Positions 12,295-26,370 of a stretch of DNA of 64,000 nucleotides are shown here, in pieces. Origin of the DNA: Sclerodactyla briareus (Eukaryota > Echinodermata > Holothuroidea > Dendrochirotida > Sclerodactylidae). The notes under the pieces are model-generated. The model did not search any database. It saw only the letters and a list, made by a program, of their open reading frames with translations, and had not been told where the DNA came from. The position numbers and the translations under genes are program-made. The stretch lies in assembly GCA_026419785.1 (NCBI GenBank), contig JAODTK010004443.1, forward strand, positions 248,001 to 312,000, written 5' to 3'. Position 1 is the stretch's first letter, and each line of letters begins with the position of its first letter.

Positions 12295-12930
12295 AAGTCA
12301 TCATGTTCTCTCCATCCGTTCGTTAGTTCGTTTCGTTCGTTCGTTCGTCCGTCCGTTCTGATCGTCACGTTCATTCATGGGATGAGGTTGAAACTTGGTG
12401 GGTTGTTGGAGCATGCCACTGACCTAAGTTGAGTTACATTTTCGTTTGCATAGTATGATTGGTTCTAAATAATCCAAATAATTATTACCCAATTAGTCTT
12501 CCCACAACCTTCCCCATTGAGCTATCTGTGAGAGAGGTTGCTTACATTATTCCCTATTTCTGGCAGAGCGGCAGAAACCTAGAGGAAGACTGTATATTTA
12601 AACTGTTCATCACTGAGTTGGAATGAACTTGAGACAAGGGGGGACTCCCACCGGCTTCCAAGTGGTGTTTTCCATTGTTCACGGCTACGGCCTAGGACTG
12701 GGGTTGTGCTGGAACACATCACGTTGTGCTGGATACATTGCAATATTGGCCAGGAGTGGTAGACCTGTTTAAAGTCATAATACCAAGGATGTCAGAAATA
12801 CCAAGGTCAATTAAAGGTGAACCTATAATAAATGTGGAATGGTGGGGAACATGCAGTGTATTCACATCAGAAATTTTGCCGTCCTCAGCTAACCAGACGT
12901 GTCGTCTGCCTTGGTTTAGAGTATAACCCA
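12295..12930 (+). repeat. (TTCG)n-containing dispersed repeat, plus-strand copy A
   Basis: Blocks in order: GCTGAGGGTAAGTCATCATG, a (GTTC)n tract at 12318-12357, GTCACGTTCAT, GGTTGAAACTTGGTGGG (12385), GAGTTACATTTTCGTTTGCAT, a CCCATTGAGCT block, TTACATTATTCCCT and a downstream block with CAAGGTCAATTAAAGGT and ATAAATGTGGA. The same order is found at 40645-41590. This copy has one ACTTGGTGGG subunit where the 40-kb copy has three, so the internal subunit varies in number. No protein is encoded. Confidence 0.8.
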
Positions 12931-13474
12931 AATATTTTTGGCCAACCAATTTTTGTTTAGATTATAACCCCAATATTAATGCAATCTATGAGCGAACCGA
13001 ACTTTAAAATACATTTTCGGGCATTCAATCAAAAATCGTGTCATTGACGCTTTAGATATTCTTCGCATTCTTATGTCCCCGCCCTATTTTTCCACTATTT
13101 ACGATTGCATATTCATGTCCTTTGAAAACCGAATTTTTGGTTCTCGAAATGGAACTGCGAGATAGAACGACTGAGGAAAAAGATCTTTGCAAATCCATCC
13201 AGTGTGAGAATGTTCCGCAATATCCCCATGCTTCATATAATAACCTGGCTATAGAACAGGTATCATTCATCCTACCACCATTCTTCCTTAACCAGAAAGC
13301 CAAAAGGCTTAGTGATTCCCTTGACCTCTTTCGACAACCTATAGCCGCACACAAGTGCAAATGGGAGATTGTACCGCTCATATGGGAAACATAACGTCGT
13401 ACAAATTCCCATTTTTCCCAACCAACCAATAGATTTCCTATACCTCTTGATAAGATAGCTACATCCTAATTCAA
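12931..13474. other. No recognisable gene
   Basis: A minus-strand open stretch of 125 codons at 13052-13429 overlaps a plus-strand one at 13122-13394. Neither has a domain I recognise, and such lengths are expected by chance. Confidence 0.4.
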
Positions 13475-14215
13475 GAATTTCAGACTTTGAACCTCCTTGT
13501 GCCTCCAAAACCTAGGTTCAAATACTCCTCACGGGAAACACCTACAAGTAATGAGCTTCTTCCATTCCGGTTGGGCGAGTTATCGTGTTTCACACCATAA
13601 TTGGCCAAAATATTGACTTTTCAACACTTTCAACGAATTTTCTATTTTCGAACCAAAATTCCCACCCCTACCTAGGCCAACACCATACGGTTCCTTTACC
13701 TCCCATAAAAGCTACACACCAAGTATTCAACCCGATCATACAACCATTCTGGACTTATCGTGTTTCAAAGGTTTTTCAGACTTTGACCTCTGGTGACCTC
13801 AGATTTACCTTGACCTTACCCCAACACGAGGGTTCATTTGAGCCTCATGGGAACACTCCTAATAGTATGAATTTCTCATCCATTCAGAGTGGGGTCGAGT
13901 TATCGTGTTCACAAGCCAAAATTGGCCAAATTATTGACTTTTTTTCACAATTTGATATTTTTGAACAAAATTCACCCCCGACCTAGACCAAAAACATGAG
14001 GACATGTCTCCCCATAAAAGCACACACCCCAAATTCACACCCGATCCGACCAACTTCTGGGACTTATCAATGTTGCACAAGGTTTTCAACTTGACCTCTG
14101 GTTACCTCAGATGACCTCTTACCTGACCCCAAAACACTAGCACATACACACATACACACATACCAAGTCTGAGCTTCATCCATCCGGTGGGATCGAGTTA
14201 TCGTTTCACGAGCCA
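13475..14215 (+). repeat. ~300-bp tandem repeat, 2.5-3 copies
   Basis: The landmark TTTCAGACTTTGACCTC or its variants occurs at about 13479, 13770 and 14082. The landmark GGT(T/G)GG-CGAGTTATCGTGTTTCAC occurs at about 13570, 13890 and 14190. Each unit also carries AAATTGGCCAAA-ATTGACTTTT. A single related unit lies at 33700-33840, so the unit is dispersed as well as tandem. Confidence 0.8.
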
Positions 14216-14221
14216 TCGTTA

Positions 14222-14315
14222 CATACACGCATAGGCCTACATGCATACACACACAACCACCCACACACACACACACACACACACCCACACACACCCACGC
14301 ACACACCCAACACAC
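14222..14315. repeat. (CA)n microsatellite, imperfect
   Basis: CA dinucleotides are interrupted by CCCA and CGCA variants. The minus strand gives Cys-Val repeats in two frames, which are artefacts. It starts directly after the ~300-bp tandem repeat. Confidence 0.9.
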
Positions 14316-15749
14316 ATACACTGACATTACTGCAAGATTCCTCTGACTTCGTCAAGGATCCAAAAACTGTCTTACACACTTTTAAATTCAGCAAACTAAA
14401 ACTAACAAAGAAACCTCTGTCTTTTTCGATCATGTTTTTTTTCGTAACGTTTATGCTTTCGTCGATAAGCTAGGCTCCGAGATGGTTTTAATTTTATACC
14501 TCATTTGTTTCACTTGTAATTGTAAAAGCATTGCTAAAATATTAATCTCACCCCACCCAAAAAGTGAACATTGAGATCTTTCGAACATTTTTGGTAAATT
14601 TGCCGGTGCCTTGATGTTTCTCGATATTTTTTTCGGTACCTACTGGTACCGGTACTCCAAGAAATAATTGACAGTGATGCGGCTGAGGGGAACAATAGTT
14701 ATTAACCCTATAACCCTATGCATTCTGACAATCCGTGACATCATTTGATGTCGTAAGGGCAAAGAATACAGTTGGTCCAAAGCAATCGCCAAATCCAAAA
14801 TGTGCAAACCTTGATTCAAACAAAGGAAATGGCTGTCGGGTGTGGTCTTAACTGGTCGGAATGAATAGTCGATCTCGAAACAAATCGCCGTGTGATGTTC
14901 CAGAAAATGTTGCAAATCGCGATAAAATAAAATCGTCAAGATTCAAGAAGGGGCCCGCCATCAGAGCAGGGTTACGCCCTGTTTCCAGCCCCTCCAAGCT
15001 TCTACTATTATGGCGGAAATGTGTTATTTCATCAGCTCAATTGGACGACCTGTCGAGGAGTATTGCGCTAACGCGAAATCCCCAGAGCACTCGGCGCAGA
15101 AACGACACCATTAGCCATAGAAATATATATCTATATATTTTGTCTGATATACCTGATCTCATCTCACCCTACTAATTTTAGTGTTATCAGTTTCCGGCAG
15201 TTCATGGGACGCCGTTCGCTATGGGCATGTATGGAAGCTAAAAAAAAATAATAAAATCTGCGGCGATAACAGTGCTTTTCAACCTATCACAGAGTCCGAC
15301 TTGGACTTCGCCGATATACTCATCCCCAAATCTTTTTTTCTCCGACACATGTGATATGGTACATACACCCACTGTTTCGATTGTCAGGTTTCTGTGTCCT
15401 TGAGCTTGCTAATGACTTTTTGGTTTTGTTTCTGGCAATCACACGAAATTCGTAACATAGCAGTAATTTCGCCTGGAGGTTGACATTCCTCCCCCCACAT
15501 AATGGCACATTTACATGTCTGTGTGCGATATGGCCGCAGAAAGCGTTAATGATAGCTCGCACTTTATACGCACAAGCAAGAAACTGATCAACACAAACTC
15601 GCCTCCAGTTCATCAAGGATTGTCAGGACTTGGGTGGTCTAATCCCAGTTCGCCAGATCCCTACAACATAAAGGGAATACTTCCGGTCCCTGAAGCCCAC
15701 AGCATCAACCAAGATTTATCATCAACCAACATCATCGACCATTCCATTA
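14316..15749. other. No recognisable gene
   Basis: Short ORFs occur on both strands, for example minus 14640-14939 and plus 14861-15175. They overlap each other and lack known domains. A (TA)-rich patch is at 15122-15140. I cannot support a gene. Confidence 0.4.
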
Positions 15750-15782
15750 ATGGAATTCACAGTAAATCACTGTGAATTCCAT
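15750..15782. repeat. Perfect 14-bp inverted repeat (hairpin)
   Basis: ATGGAATTCACAGT at 15750-15763 is followed by a 5-base loop (AAATC) and its exact reverse complement at 15769-15782. It is not part of any longer inverted repeat I can see. It could be a transposon end, an extrudable cruciform or an RNA hairpin; the sequence alone does not decide. Confidence 0.8.
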
Positions 15783-18700
15783 AGTAACCTAACTGTAAAT
15801 TTTGTATTGAAATTTCTATTTATTTTTAATGTGCAAGCAGTAAAAACACATCCTCCACAACCACTGGCCCACCAAAAAACCTTAGGCCCTATGACAACCA
15901 TTTTTCTGATAACCCCGTCACGGTGTTACAGCGTTATGATTCCCACGACGAGCACGCTATTATATCATTTGGGGTTAGTTTATTGATTTTAAGTCAGGAC
16001 GAGTTAAAAAGTGGGGCAGCAACAATAGGAAACTAGGCGAAACAATACCATAATTACAACTCTAACACGGTTCTGTCTGGATTTGACGGGTCTAGTTTCA
16101 GATAAGTCTTGGCGGTTTGTCTTGTCCTTGCTTGGTAACCACCCACGTAATTTGAATGTGTAGGGCATAATAAATACGGGGCTCGCTTTGGAGTTTACCC
16201 ACATTTGACACATCCCGTCGTACAATGTACGCATGGAACGAATAAGCCCTGTTTTATTATCGCATCAGAGTAAATTAAACAAGCCAAATTGACGAAGAAA
16301 TCTTCTTTAAATATTATTGTCACGCGTTTTCGTGTTTTGTACAAATAATTAACAGCGATATGCTCACAACGGTTTTACATAAAGCTAGAACACAAAGAAA
16401 TTTTCTGCAGGGAGTTTTAAAATTGACTGTAAAAAAGGTGCAATGAAAGGCCAATTAGGGCTGTGTGTAGCTGAAATGAATTGAGCTAATCTCTCACCTG
16501 AGTCATAATGTGTCCCTCGCTTATTGTTATATAGTGAAGTGGCTGCGATCGCGGTTGGTCGTTACAACTCTGACACAGTGTTTAGCAATAACTCTTTGCT
16601 AATTACTTCTTTAAACCGACCTGGAATCCTTAGCCGTCTATTATGTTTAACCTTCAACACGTGTTTACTGTACAACACTACTAGAATGTGTAAACCACCA
16701 GTTTTCATTAACTACATTTTCGTCACATTTTGTATTTTCGGAATCGTGAGAAGAAAAAAAATCCCTATCCACTTTCAATAGTAAAGGTAATTTATTAAGT
16801 ATTACTGACACCTATGATTCATGTTCATTTTTTCAACTCAGACCAAACTGCTCCCAGCACGTCTGTTCAGAAGCTTATCAAGATAATTGATGTATTCAAT
16901 ATTTTGTACACCGGTATAACTAACGCAAGAAACACCTTGGTCTGAGTTTTAGGTCAACAGACAAATAATATACGTAAATTTTACACACATTTCGTTAGTT
17001 TAAACGGGCATCTCCTCACGGCGTTACGGCGGAATCATCACAGCACAGCTTGATATTTTTCCCGGTACCAGTATATCAGCAGAAATATAATCTGTTAACA
17101 ACTTTTACGAGATGTCTGCCAGTCCATCTGACCCCCGGCGACAACCACTGCGGGTTGCCGGCAGTGGATTCTGTCTGCGGGAAGCAAGCCCTGGACATGC
17201 TGTACTGAAGGTCCTATACAGAACCGAGTCAGTTCGGACCCGTGTTGCTAAGCCGAGAAAGCGCCCTCACTTATAGTTGTGGTTATAGTACATGTGATTT
17301 GGGCGACATGATGGCATTTTCGTCAGACGATTGAATATTTTCCGTTTGACATCCTCCTCATATTCGAACTTCACAAATAATAATCTCTAGTTCAATCTAT
17401 GTGTTATACTTCCGTTTCCTGCCAGACGCATCGATTTGTATTCCAATTAATTATGTTTTTTCTGTTCTTCCGGAATAGATTGTTGACTTCCCGCGTTTTC
17501 TGAAACGGGTAACCCTCATTGAATAGTGGCAGAATCTTGCACTATGATATACCATCTTTACTATGAAGCAACAAATGGTATTTTCGGGGGCATATGGTAG
17601 AATAAATTACGCAGATAGAGATTAAACCAACTGAATTGGTTGCACGATGTTCCACTTTGAGTGGTGTGTTTCTCTGACGGAACTTTGAACAGGGCACACA
17701 AACGCGCGCTAATTTCCTCTTCGGTTAATATAATAGCCCTAATGGCGAGAAGTGCAACACAGCTGCAACTAGAGAACAGCACATTAGCCCTATTGTTCCT
17801 GAGCAAGAAGAAACACAATGGCTTCTCGGGGGTAACATGCAGTTCCAGTGGCTCCTTTCCAAGACCCCAGATTTTAGCCGCACTAACTTTAACCCGTCCT
17901 TGCACTAGGCTTTTTTTAAGCAATGTTTAGTGGGGGACATTCCGCAAAAGTTACCATCCAACACCCAAATATTTCCAACTTTAGGCAAAATTTTGCCAAT
18001 TGCAGAAGGAGGAACCTTTACCTGGGGGAGGGGGGGGGGGGGCCAATGGGGCACAAGACCAGATTGGGGGACTGCCTAAAGACTAAGTTATTTGGAGTAA
18101 TTTGGAGACAACGTTGCCAATGCAGTACCGCAGTTACCTAGCGCCTCTTTCCCAAATGAACCCGGTGTTTCGGTGTTAATGTAAGGTTATACCGTTAAGT
18201 CGTTGTACATTTTGCACATTTTGACCAACATCTTCAAGGTGAATAATTGCTCACTGATTCCGCATCACCAACTATAGGCCTACATGGGCATGTGGCGTGG
18301 TTGATTATGTCACTGATGTTCACTATTTTGTTTGTTTATAGTAGTGTTGTTATAATTGCAAACATAGCCAATACTGGAGCATTAATTCAATTGACTTCCA
18401 CACTCAAACACATACAGCTATAGCACCTCATCTTCCCATTTTATACATCTATTAATTACCGCCTATGAATTTGAATCTAATAATCATATAAATATATTAA
18501 TAAAGATAATATAAACAGGTTCTACCGTCAGAATATTTGCAATTATTGTGAAACAAAAATGAAATGATTTACAATATTAGGTAACGAACACACCCACAAT
18601 AGTATCCTAACACCGATTGAACGATTTTTCTAGTATATAATAGCAACATTTCTCTTCCGTTAGGTAAAACAGAGGGTTCGAAACGCTAATAGTTTGGGTG

Positions 18701-19054
18701 ATAGGATTTGCATTAAAGACTTAACGAGAAATGTAGAAATTACTGGAGATAGGTGACTATACGGATCCCTACTCCACCCCTCTCACTAGGGGTGTCATAT
18801 AAAACAAATATGACACGTCCCATCAGACATTGTCGAAAACTCTTTTTTGTGCTCCCCCGATCATATGGCAACCCGGTATGTAGGTTGTAAGCTACCTAAT
18901 ATGAGATTGGGAAATTCACAAATTACGAAGATGGGAATTATTAATTATTATTATATTATTCTATTATTCTTTTTCCATTTGTCGAACTTATTGACTTCCT
19001 ACTTTCATGTAAAAAAATGGCAATATTGGTAAGTTAGAACTGCTGCGTACGAGG
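15783..19054. other. No recognisable gene; one minor hairpin and a G run
   Basis: About 3.3 kb of low-complexity-poor DNA. A minus-strand open stretch of 120 codons at 17561-17923 has no stop but also no recognised domain, and a plus-strand ORF overlaps it. A G-rich run is at 18025-18042. A perfect 9-bp stem (GTGTCATAT ... ATATGACAC) lies at 18792-18816. Confidence 0.4.
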
Positions 19055-19073
19055 ATATAATATATATATATAG

Positions 19074-19108
<35 letters not shown>

Positions 19109-19157
19109 TATATCTATATATATAATATCGATATATTATATATAGATATTATATATG
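19055..19157. repeat. (TA)n-rich microsatellite with ATAGATAT variants
   Basis: An almost pure A/T tract with TATATA and self-complementary TATAGATA/TATCTATA blocks that can fold as a large hairpin. It is followed by TGACCT-type tandem repeats. Confidence 0.9.
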
Positions 19158-19159
19158 CT

Positions 19160-19800
19160 TTAGTGACCTTTGACCTTTCCCCTAGTGACCAAAGGTCGCC
19201 TAAACACTCATAAACATTCTGTCCAACATCTATCCAACATTACAGTATTTTGAGTATATGAGTATTAGGACCAAAAAGTTTTCACATTATTTTGCACAAT
19301 TTTAAATATAATTGCCTATTATGCCCTTTTAAACGACCTTTGACATGAAAGCCCGGATAACAGCTGAGGTAGAACTATTCCGAATATAACACTGACTAAG
19401 TATCCGTAAAATCCTGGACTTGATTTGGGGGAATGAGTAAGCATTTTTCCATTTCCCATGCACAATGGCATATTATCCCCATTAATGATCAAATATGCAC
19501 CTCTAATGATCCTTGTGCCCTTTGATGACATTTGACCTAAAATTCTTGAACAGCTGAATAAGGTATCACTAGTCAAAACTGACTAAGCATCGTGAAAAGC
19601 CGACTTGATTTGTAGATGTAGCGTTTTTTCCAGTGCACAATGGTGAAGGTACCACTACTAGTTTATGACAAAACTGGCTAAGTATCGTGAAAATCCGACT
19701 TGATTTGTTGAAGTAGCGTCTTTTCATCTTCAACACACAATGGCCTATTATCCCCTGGAGTGACCCTTTGACCTTGACCTTCACAAGGTCAAAGATGGGG
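19160..19800. repeat. Degenerate tandem repeat (~190 and ~96 bp spacing)
   Basis: The landmark CTGACTAAG(T/C)AT-CGT(G/A)AAA at about 19391, 19579 and (as CTGGCTAAG) 19675 is followed by GACTTGATTTG. ACAATGGC-TATTATCCCC recurs at about 19463 and 19738. The left edge carries TGACCTTTGACCT at 19164-19176 and the right edge carries TTGACCTTGACCTT. Copies are diverged and truncated. Confidence 0.7.
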
Positions 19801-19906
19801 AATGATGGGGAATGAGGACAGCTTTATCAATCAGCTTGGCACCCCTCGCCCCCCCCCCCCCCCCAATGCTTTGAGTGCAATTGCTATTTTCCCATATTCA
19901 ACACCA

Positions 19907-20063
19907 CTCTCTAAATCCTTGGAGTGAATTAGGACAACCTCTGAAAATCAGAGTGATATCGACTTTTCTCAGAGTGATTAATTACTTAACTAACTTGAGA
20001 AAGAGACGATATTCACTCTGAATTTCAGAGTTGTCCCTAATTTCACTCCAAGGGATTAGAGAG
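19907..20063. mobile_element. Fold-back (near-palindromic) MITE-like element
   Basis: The left arm 19907-19961 and the right arm 20007-20063 are reverse complements with only a few mismatches and 1-bp indels. The central 45 bases also pair, leaving a loop of about 4 bases (TTAC). The whole 157 bp can thus form one long hairpin. Sub-palindromes such as CTCTGAAAATCAGAG lie inside each arm. It sits about 70 bp left of the (CA)n array. Classification as a fold-back MITE is inferred from structure; no transposase is encoded. Confidence 0.75.
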
Positions 20064-20130
20064 AAAGTATGTTTAGTAATTATCAGTATACATACTGACC
20101 GAAATGTTCAGATAAATTAAACCTGACGGA

Positions 20131-23160
<3,030 letters not shown>

Positions 23161-23163
23161 GAC

Positions 23164-23201
<38 letters not shown>
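23164..23201. repeat. (TAG)n trinucleotide microsatellite
   Basis: About 12 perfect TAG/AGT units. The poly-Ser ORF over it is not considered real. Confidence 0.95.
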
Positions 23202-23209
23202 CCATTTTT

Positions 23210-24700
23210 TCAACCACCGCCACGTATCACGATCGATCTTGCGCAAGGTTTATTGCTTCCTCGTACACTGTTAATGTTGATGTCCTTGAATTGCGATTTG
23301 ATTTTTCCGAGCAAGGTAGTCCACAGGTCTCCCAAATGCTTAGTAGTATGTCTCAATGCTTCTCTCAGAGCGATCTTCGCTGGAGCGTCTTTTGGAGTCT
23401 CGCGACGTGACCAAAAATCTCAAAGTCGATGTGCTACAACGAAGACCAAGGATTGATTGGTCACCATCATGAGAGTTCGTCGTTTGGTATCAAATTGTTA
23501 TTGGTCCATCTGATGTTGAGAACATTGCGGAGTAGTCTTCTTTTTTTCGTTTGGCAACAGTGTCAATTTTGTGATCCGATTTTCGTTGTACCCCACAGTC
23601 AAAATTATACAGGAAAAATATCTGATATAAGGGCATCGAAAAATCGGACGGAGTTTGATGCTCGGTACTTAGTGCTGCTTACTGAAATGGTGATAGAGTG
23701 TGAAAAGCATTGTGGGTTATTACAATTCTTATGGTGATGTCTTTTCGGTTCTATAACAACACTTCTACATAATTACATTTCTTCCAAGTTTCATTGCCAT
23801 TTCTTGTGATTGAGAATTTCTCAGTTTTTGTGCTGTTTATTTTTAGATTTCTTCTTGTCAGTTCTCAGTCACTCGCTTTCGAGTCTTGTCATATATGTTC
23901 TCCAGCGATGCCCCAGAGATAGACACAGCGTATTGTTGGTCCCGGTGTGAAAAATGTTGTCGGTTGGTATACTATTGCGCGGTTAGTATGATTAAACTAA
24001 CTGAGATGGTTGATTAACTGCATCAGTGTCATTTTCATCCGATTTCAAATAGTTGGCCAGGTATGTTATAAAAGAATAATGCACTCGCACTGTCACCCTG
24101 GGGGGACCCGATGTTCGTGCTGAAGGATTTCTAGTTTGCCGTCTATTTGACCGTGTATGAAAACATGGTCAGTAATAGTGAAATGCGATAAGTTCGTCGC
24201 TCATCGAGGATCTGTTGCAAATCATTTATTAGTGTGCCTCTTTGAATGGTATCGAACGCCTTCCATGTCACGCAATAGAAGGTTGATGTTATAATCCTCT
24301 TGAAGTTACGTCGGCTTTTGTCAGCCTCCAATTTTGAAAGCGACACACGAGGCTTCTGCATTGCAATCTACCTGAGTTATAGGCTGTTTTGGTGACGGGA
24401 AGTATATGATCATCCAATTAGGGGGCGATTCTCCTTGTAATACAAGTTGCGAGGATTTTCCTCAGGGTTGAAATTATATCACAGGTCTTAAATTCAGTTC
24501 TGGTGGGCCTTTAGTTTTTCCTGGTTTTTTGAAATGGGTGTTAAGATTCCTTGTTCAATTTTCTATTGGTATTTCTCTCCGTTTTCGGCTATTTATTCCG
24601 TATATCCGCTCTGTATATTATGTATTTGTATTTTTGAACAGCTGCTTTTATTTGCAACAATCAATAGTTCCGCTCCGGATTGGGATTAGCCAATGGAATG
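23210..24700 (-). mobile_element. Decayed LINE of a second family (RT to C-terminus)
   Basis: On the minus strand, from right to left: RPVI-LSTLRKILA-like RT block near 24450-24490, an A-motif block with KAFDTIQRGTLINDL (24143-24361), a DGKLEILQH block and a PPG-DSAS-like block near 24085-24130. In the C-terminal region there is FGHV near 23410 followed by AKIALREALR and GKIKSQFKDINI (about 23270-23385). The order and spacing are those of a non-LTR ORF2. Stops and frameshifts interrupt every block, and YADD was not found. Motif wording differs from the 9-11 kb LINE, so this is a different family. Confidence 0.75.
24143..24361 (-). pseudogene. RT A-motif fragment of the second LINE
   Basis: A 72-codon segment includes RRNFKRIITSTFYCVTWKAF followed by DTIQRGTLINDLQQILDE and TMFSYTVK. 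It corresponds to the RT A motif (Y/L-L-D-x-K-K-A-F-D-T) and the following helix. The aspartate before KAFDT is replaced (TWKAFDT), so the site would be inactive even in frame. Confidence 0.7.
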
Positions 24701-24715
24701 GATGGACATGAAGAT

Positions 24716-25700
24716 GCGGTGCACGCGTGGGACTTATACAGAACATGGTACTGACAATTGCGTATACGCATTGTGTACTTGTTGCAAACGTTGGTCAATG
24801 CATTGCGTGCACGCGTGTACTTGTTACAGAACATTGGCACTGGCAGTTGCGTGCACGCCTATAATTGTTACAAACATTGGCAATGCAGTTGAGTGCACGC
24901 CTGACTTGTTACAAAAACATTGGGCACGGCAGTTGCGTGCACGCCTATACGTTACAGTATTGCGCACTTAGTGTCGGTGCCACGGCCTCGTACTTGGTTA
25001 CAGAACAGGATTAATGCAAATTGGCGTATACAAACTGTTGATATTGATGCAGAAGTTGGTCACTGCAGTTGCGTGCCCCGCCTATACTTGTTTAAGAACA
25101 TCGGGGGCACTGCAGGTGCGTGCACGCCTACTATACTTGTTGTCAGAACGTTGGTCACTGCAGTTGCGTGCACGCATATATACGTGTTACAGAACATTCA
25201 GGCCACTCAGTTGCGTGCACGGCTTAATGTTACAGAAACTTGGGACACTGCAGTGCGTGCAAGCCTTATATTGTTACAGTACATTGCGCACTTAGTTGCG
25301 TGCCACGCATGTACTTGTTACAGAATTGATTACTGCACTTGGGTATACACCTGTGTAATTGTTGACCAGAAACGTTGGTCACTGCAGTTGCGGCACGCCT
25401 GTACTGTTACAGAAAACATTGGGACTGCAGTTGCGGACGCCTTATACTTGTTACTAGAACAATTGGGCACTGCAGTGCGTGCACGCCTATAATTGTTACA
25501 GAACATTGGGCCCTGCAGTTGCGTGCCCACGCCTATACCTTGTTACAGAACATTGGGGCACGTGCAGTTGCGTTGACGCCGATAATTGTTACAGAACATT
25601 GGGCCCTGCAGTTGCGTGCCCGACTATATAGTTAAAGTACATTGCGCACTTAGTGCGTGCACGCTATACTTGTTACAGAACATTGCCATTGCAGCCTGTG
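24716..25700 (+). repeat. ~45-bp satellite, about 22 copies
   Basis: The unit is roughly TTGTTACAGAACATTGG + CACTGCAGTTGCGTGCACGC + CTATAC. Copies begin near 24731, 24781, 24823, 24867, 24908 and onward, with spacing mostly 41-55 bp. Copies vary by 1-2 base indels and the occasional loss of a block. Because the unit length is not a multiple of three and indels are frequent, the overlapping ORFs (e.g. 24920-25492, 190 codons) have no conserved frame and are not genes. It abuts the 5' side of the 23.2-24.7 kb LINE. Confidence 0.9.
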
Positions 25701-26090
25701 CCAGGCAAATCCACGCTAACGGCCCTTTGCTGGGCTGACGCCGGTTTTGTATATTGTATAAATTGGCAGTACGCGCAGTTTTTATTTGTATTCAGGACGC
25801 GCTACTGAAAATGTCCCCGAAAGAGGAACACAGACGTAGTTTAGTTGATCAACAATTTAAAACCACGGAAATGTAATCCGCGTGTCAGTCCGTGTCCAGA
25901 GAATTTTCTGCCTCAATTTGTCACCGGTAGAGTAGCTCATAGCGTAGATGGTCAGACACTTTTAACGCACTCGAGGGTAATCGCGTTGTGTCAGTCCGGG
26001 GTGGGGGACATTTCAAACTGTACAATTATTGAAGGCGGCTGTTGCCTTTACCAGGTAATATAATAGCTCCATGATTACATGCTTACATGG
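25701..26090. other. Spacer between two satellite blocks
   Basis: About 390 bp of non-repeated sequence separates the main ~45-bp satellite array from its outlier block. No gene is recognisable. Confidence 0.5.
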
Positions 26091-26370
26091 GTTGTCCTTT
26101 GTTACAGAACATTGGATACTGTAGTTGCGTGCACGCCTGTCCTTGTTATAACATTGGCTATTGCAGCTGCTTACACGGGTATACTTCTTACAGAACATTG
26201 TGATTGTACTAGTTACTGCACGTGTGTACGTGTTACAATTAACCTCTGTAATTACGGTTGGCGTGCACGGGGTGTGTGTTTGTTACAGAACATTGGCCAT
26301 TTTGGCTGCGTGCATCGCTGTCCTTGTTACAAAACATTAGCCACTGCACTGCGTGCGCGCGTGTACTTGG
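26091..26370 (+). repeat. Outlier block of the ~45-bp satellite, ~6 diverged copies
   Basis: TTTGTTACAGAACATTGG recurs at about 26098 and 26280, with more diverged copies near 26150, 26188, 26236 and 26325. Each is followed by GTGCACG-like text. Divergence is greater than in the main array, as expected at the edge of a satellite. Confidence 0.8.

Noticed and set aside
17561-17930. Overlapping 120- and 89-codon ORFs on opposite strands
   Set aside because: Neither shows a recognisable motif, and lengths are within chance expectation for 64 kb in six frames.
24716-25700. CRISPR-like appearance of a ~45-bp repeat array and a 190-codon ORF across it
   Set aside because: There are no unique spacers between invariant repeats, the whole unit varies, and the context is a eukaryotic repeat region. 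The ORF has no conserved frame between units.
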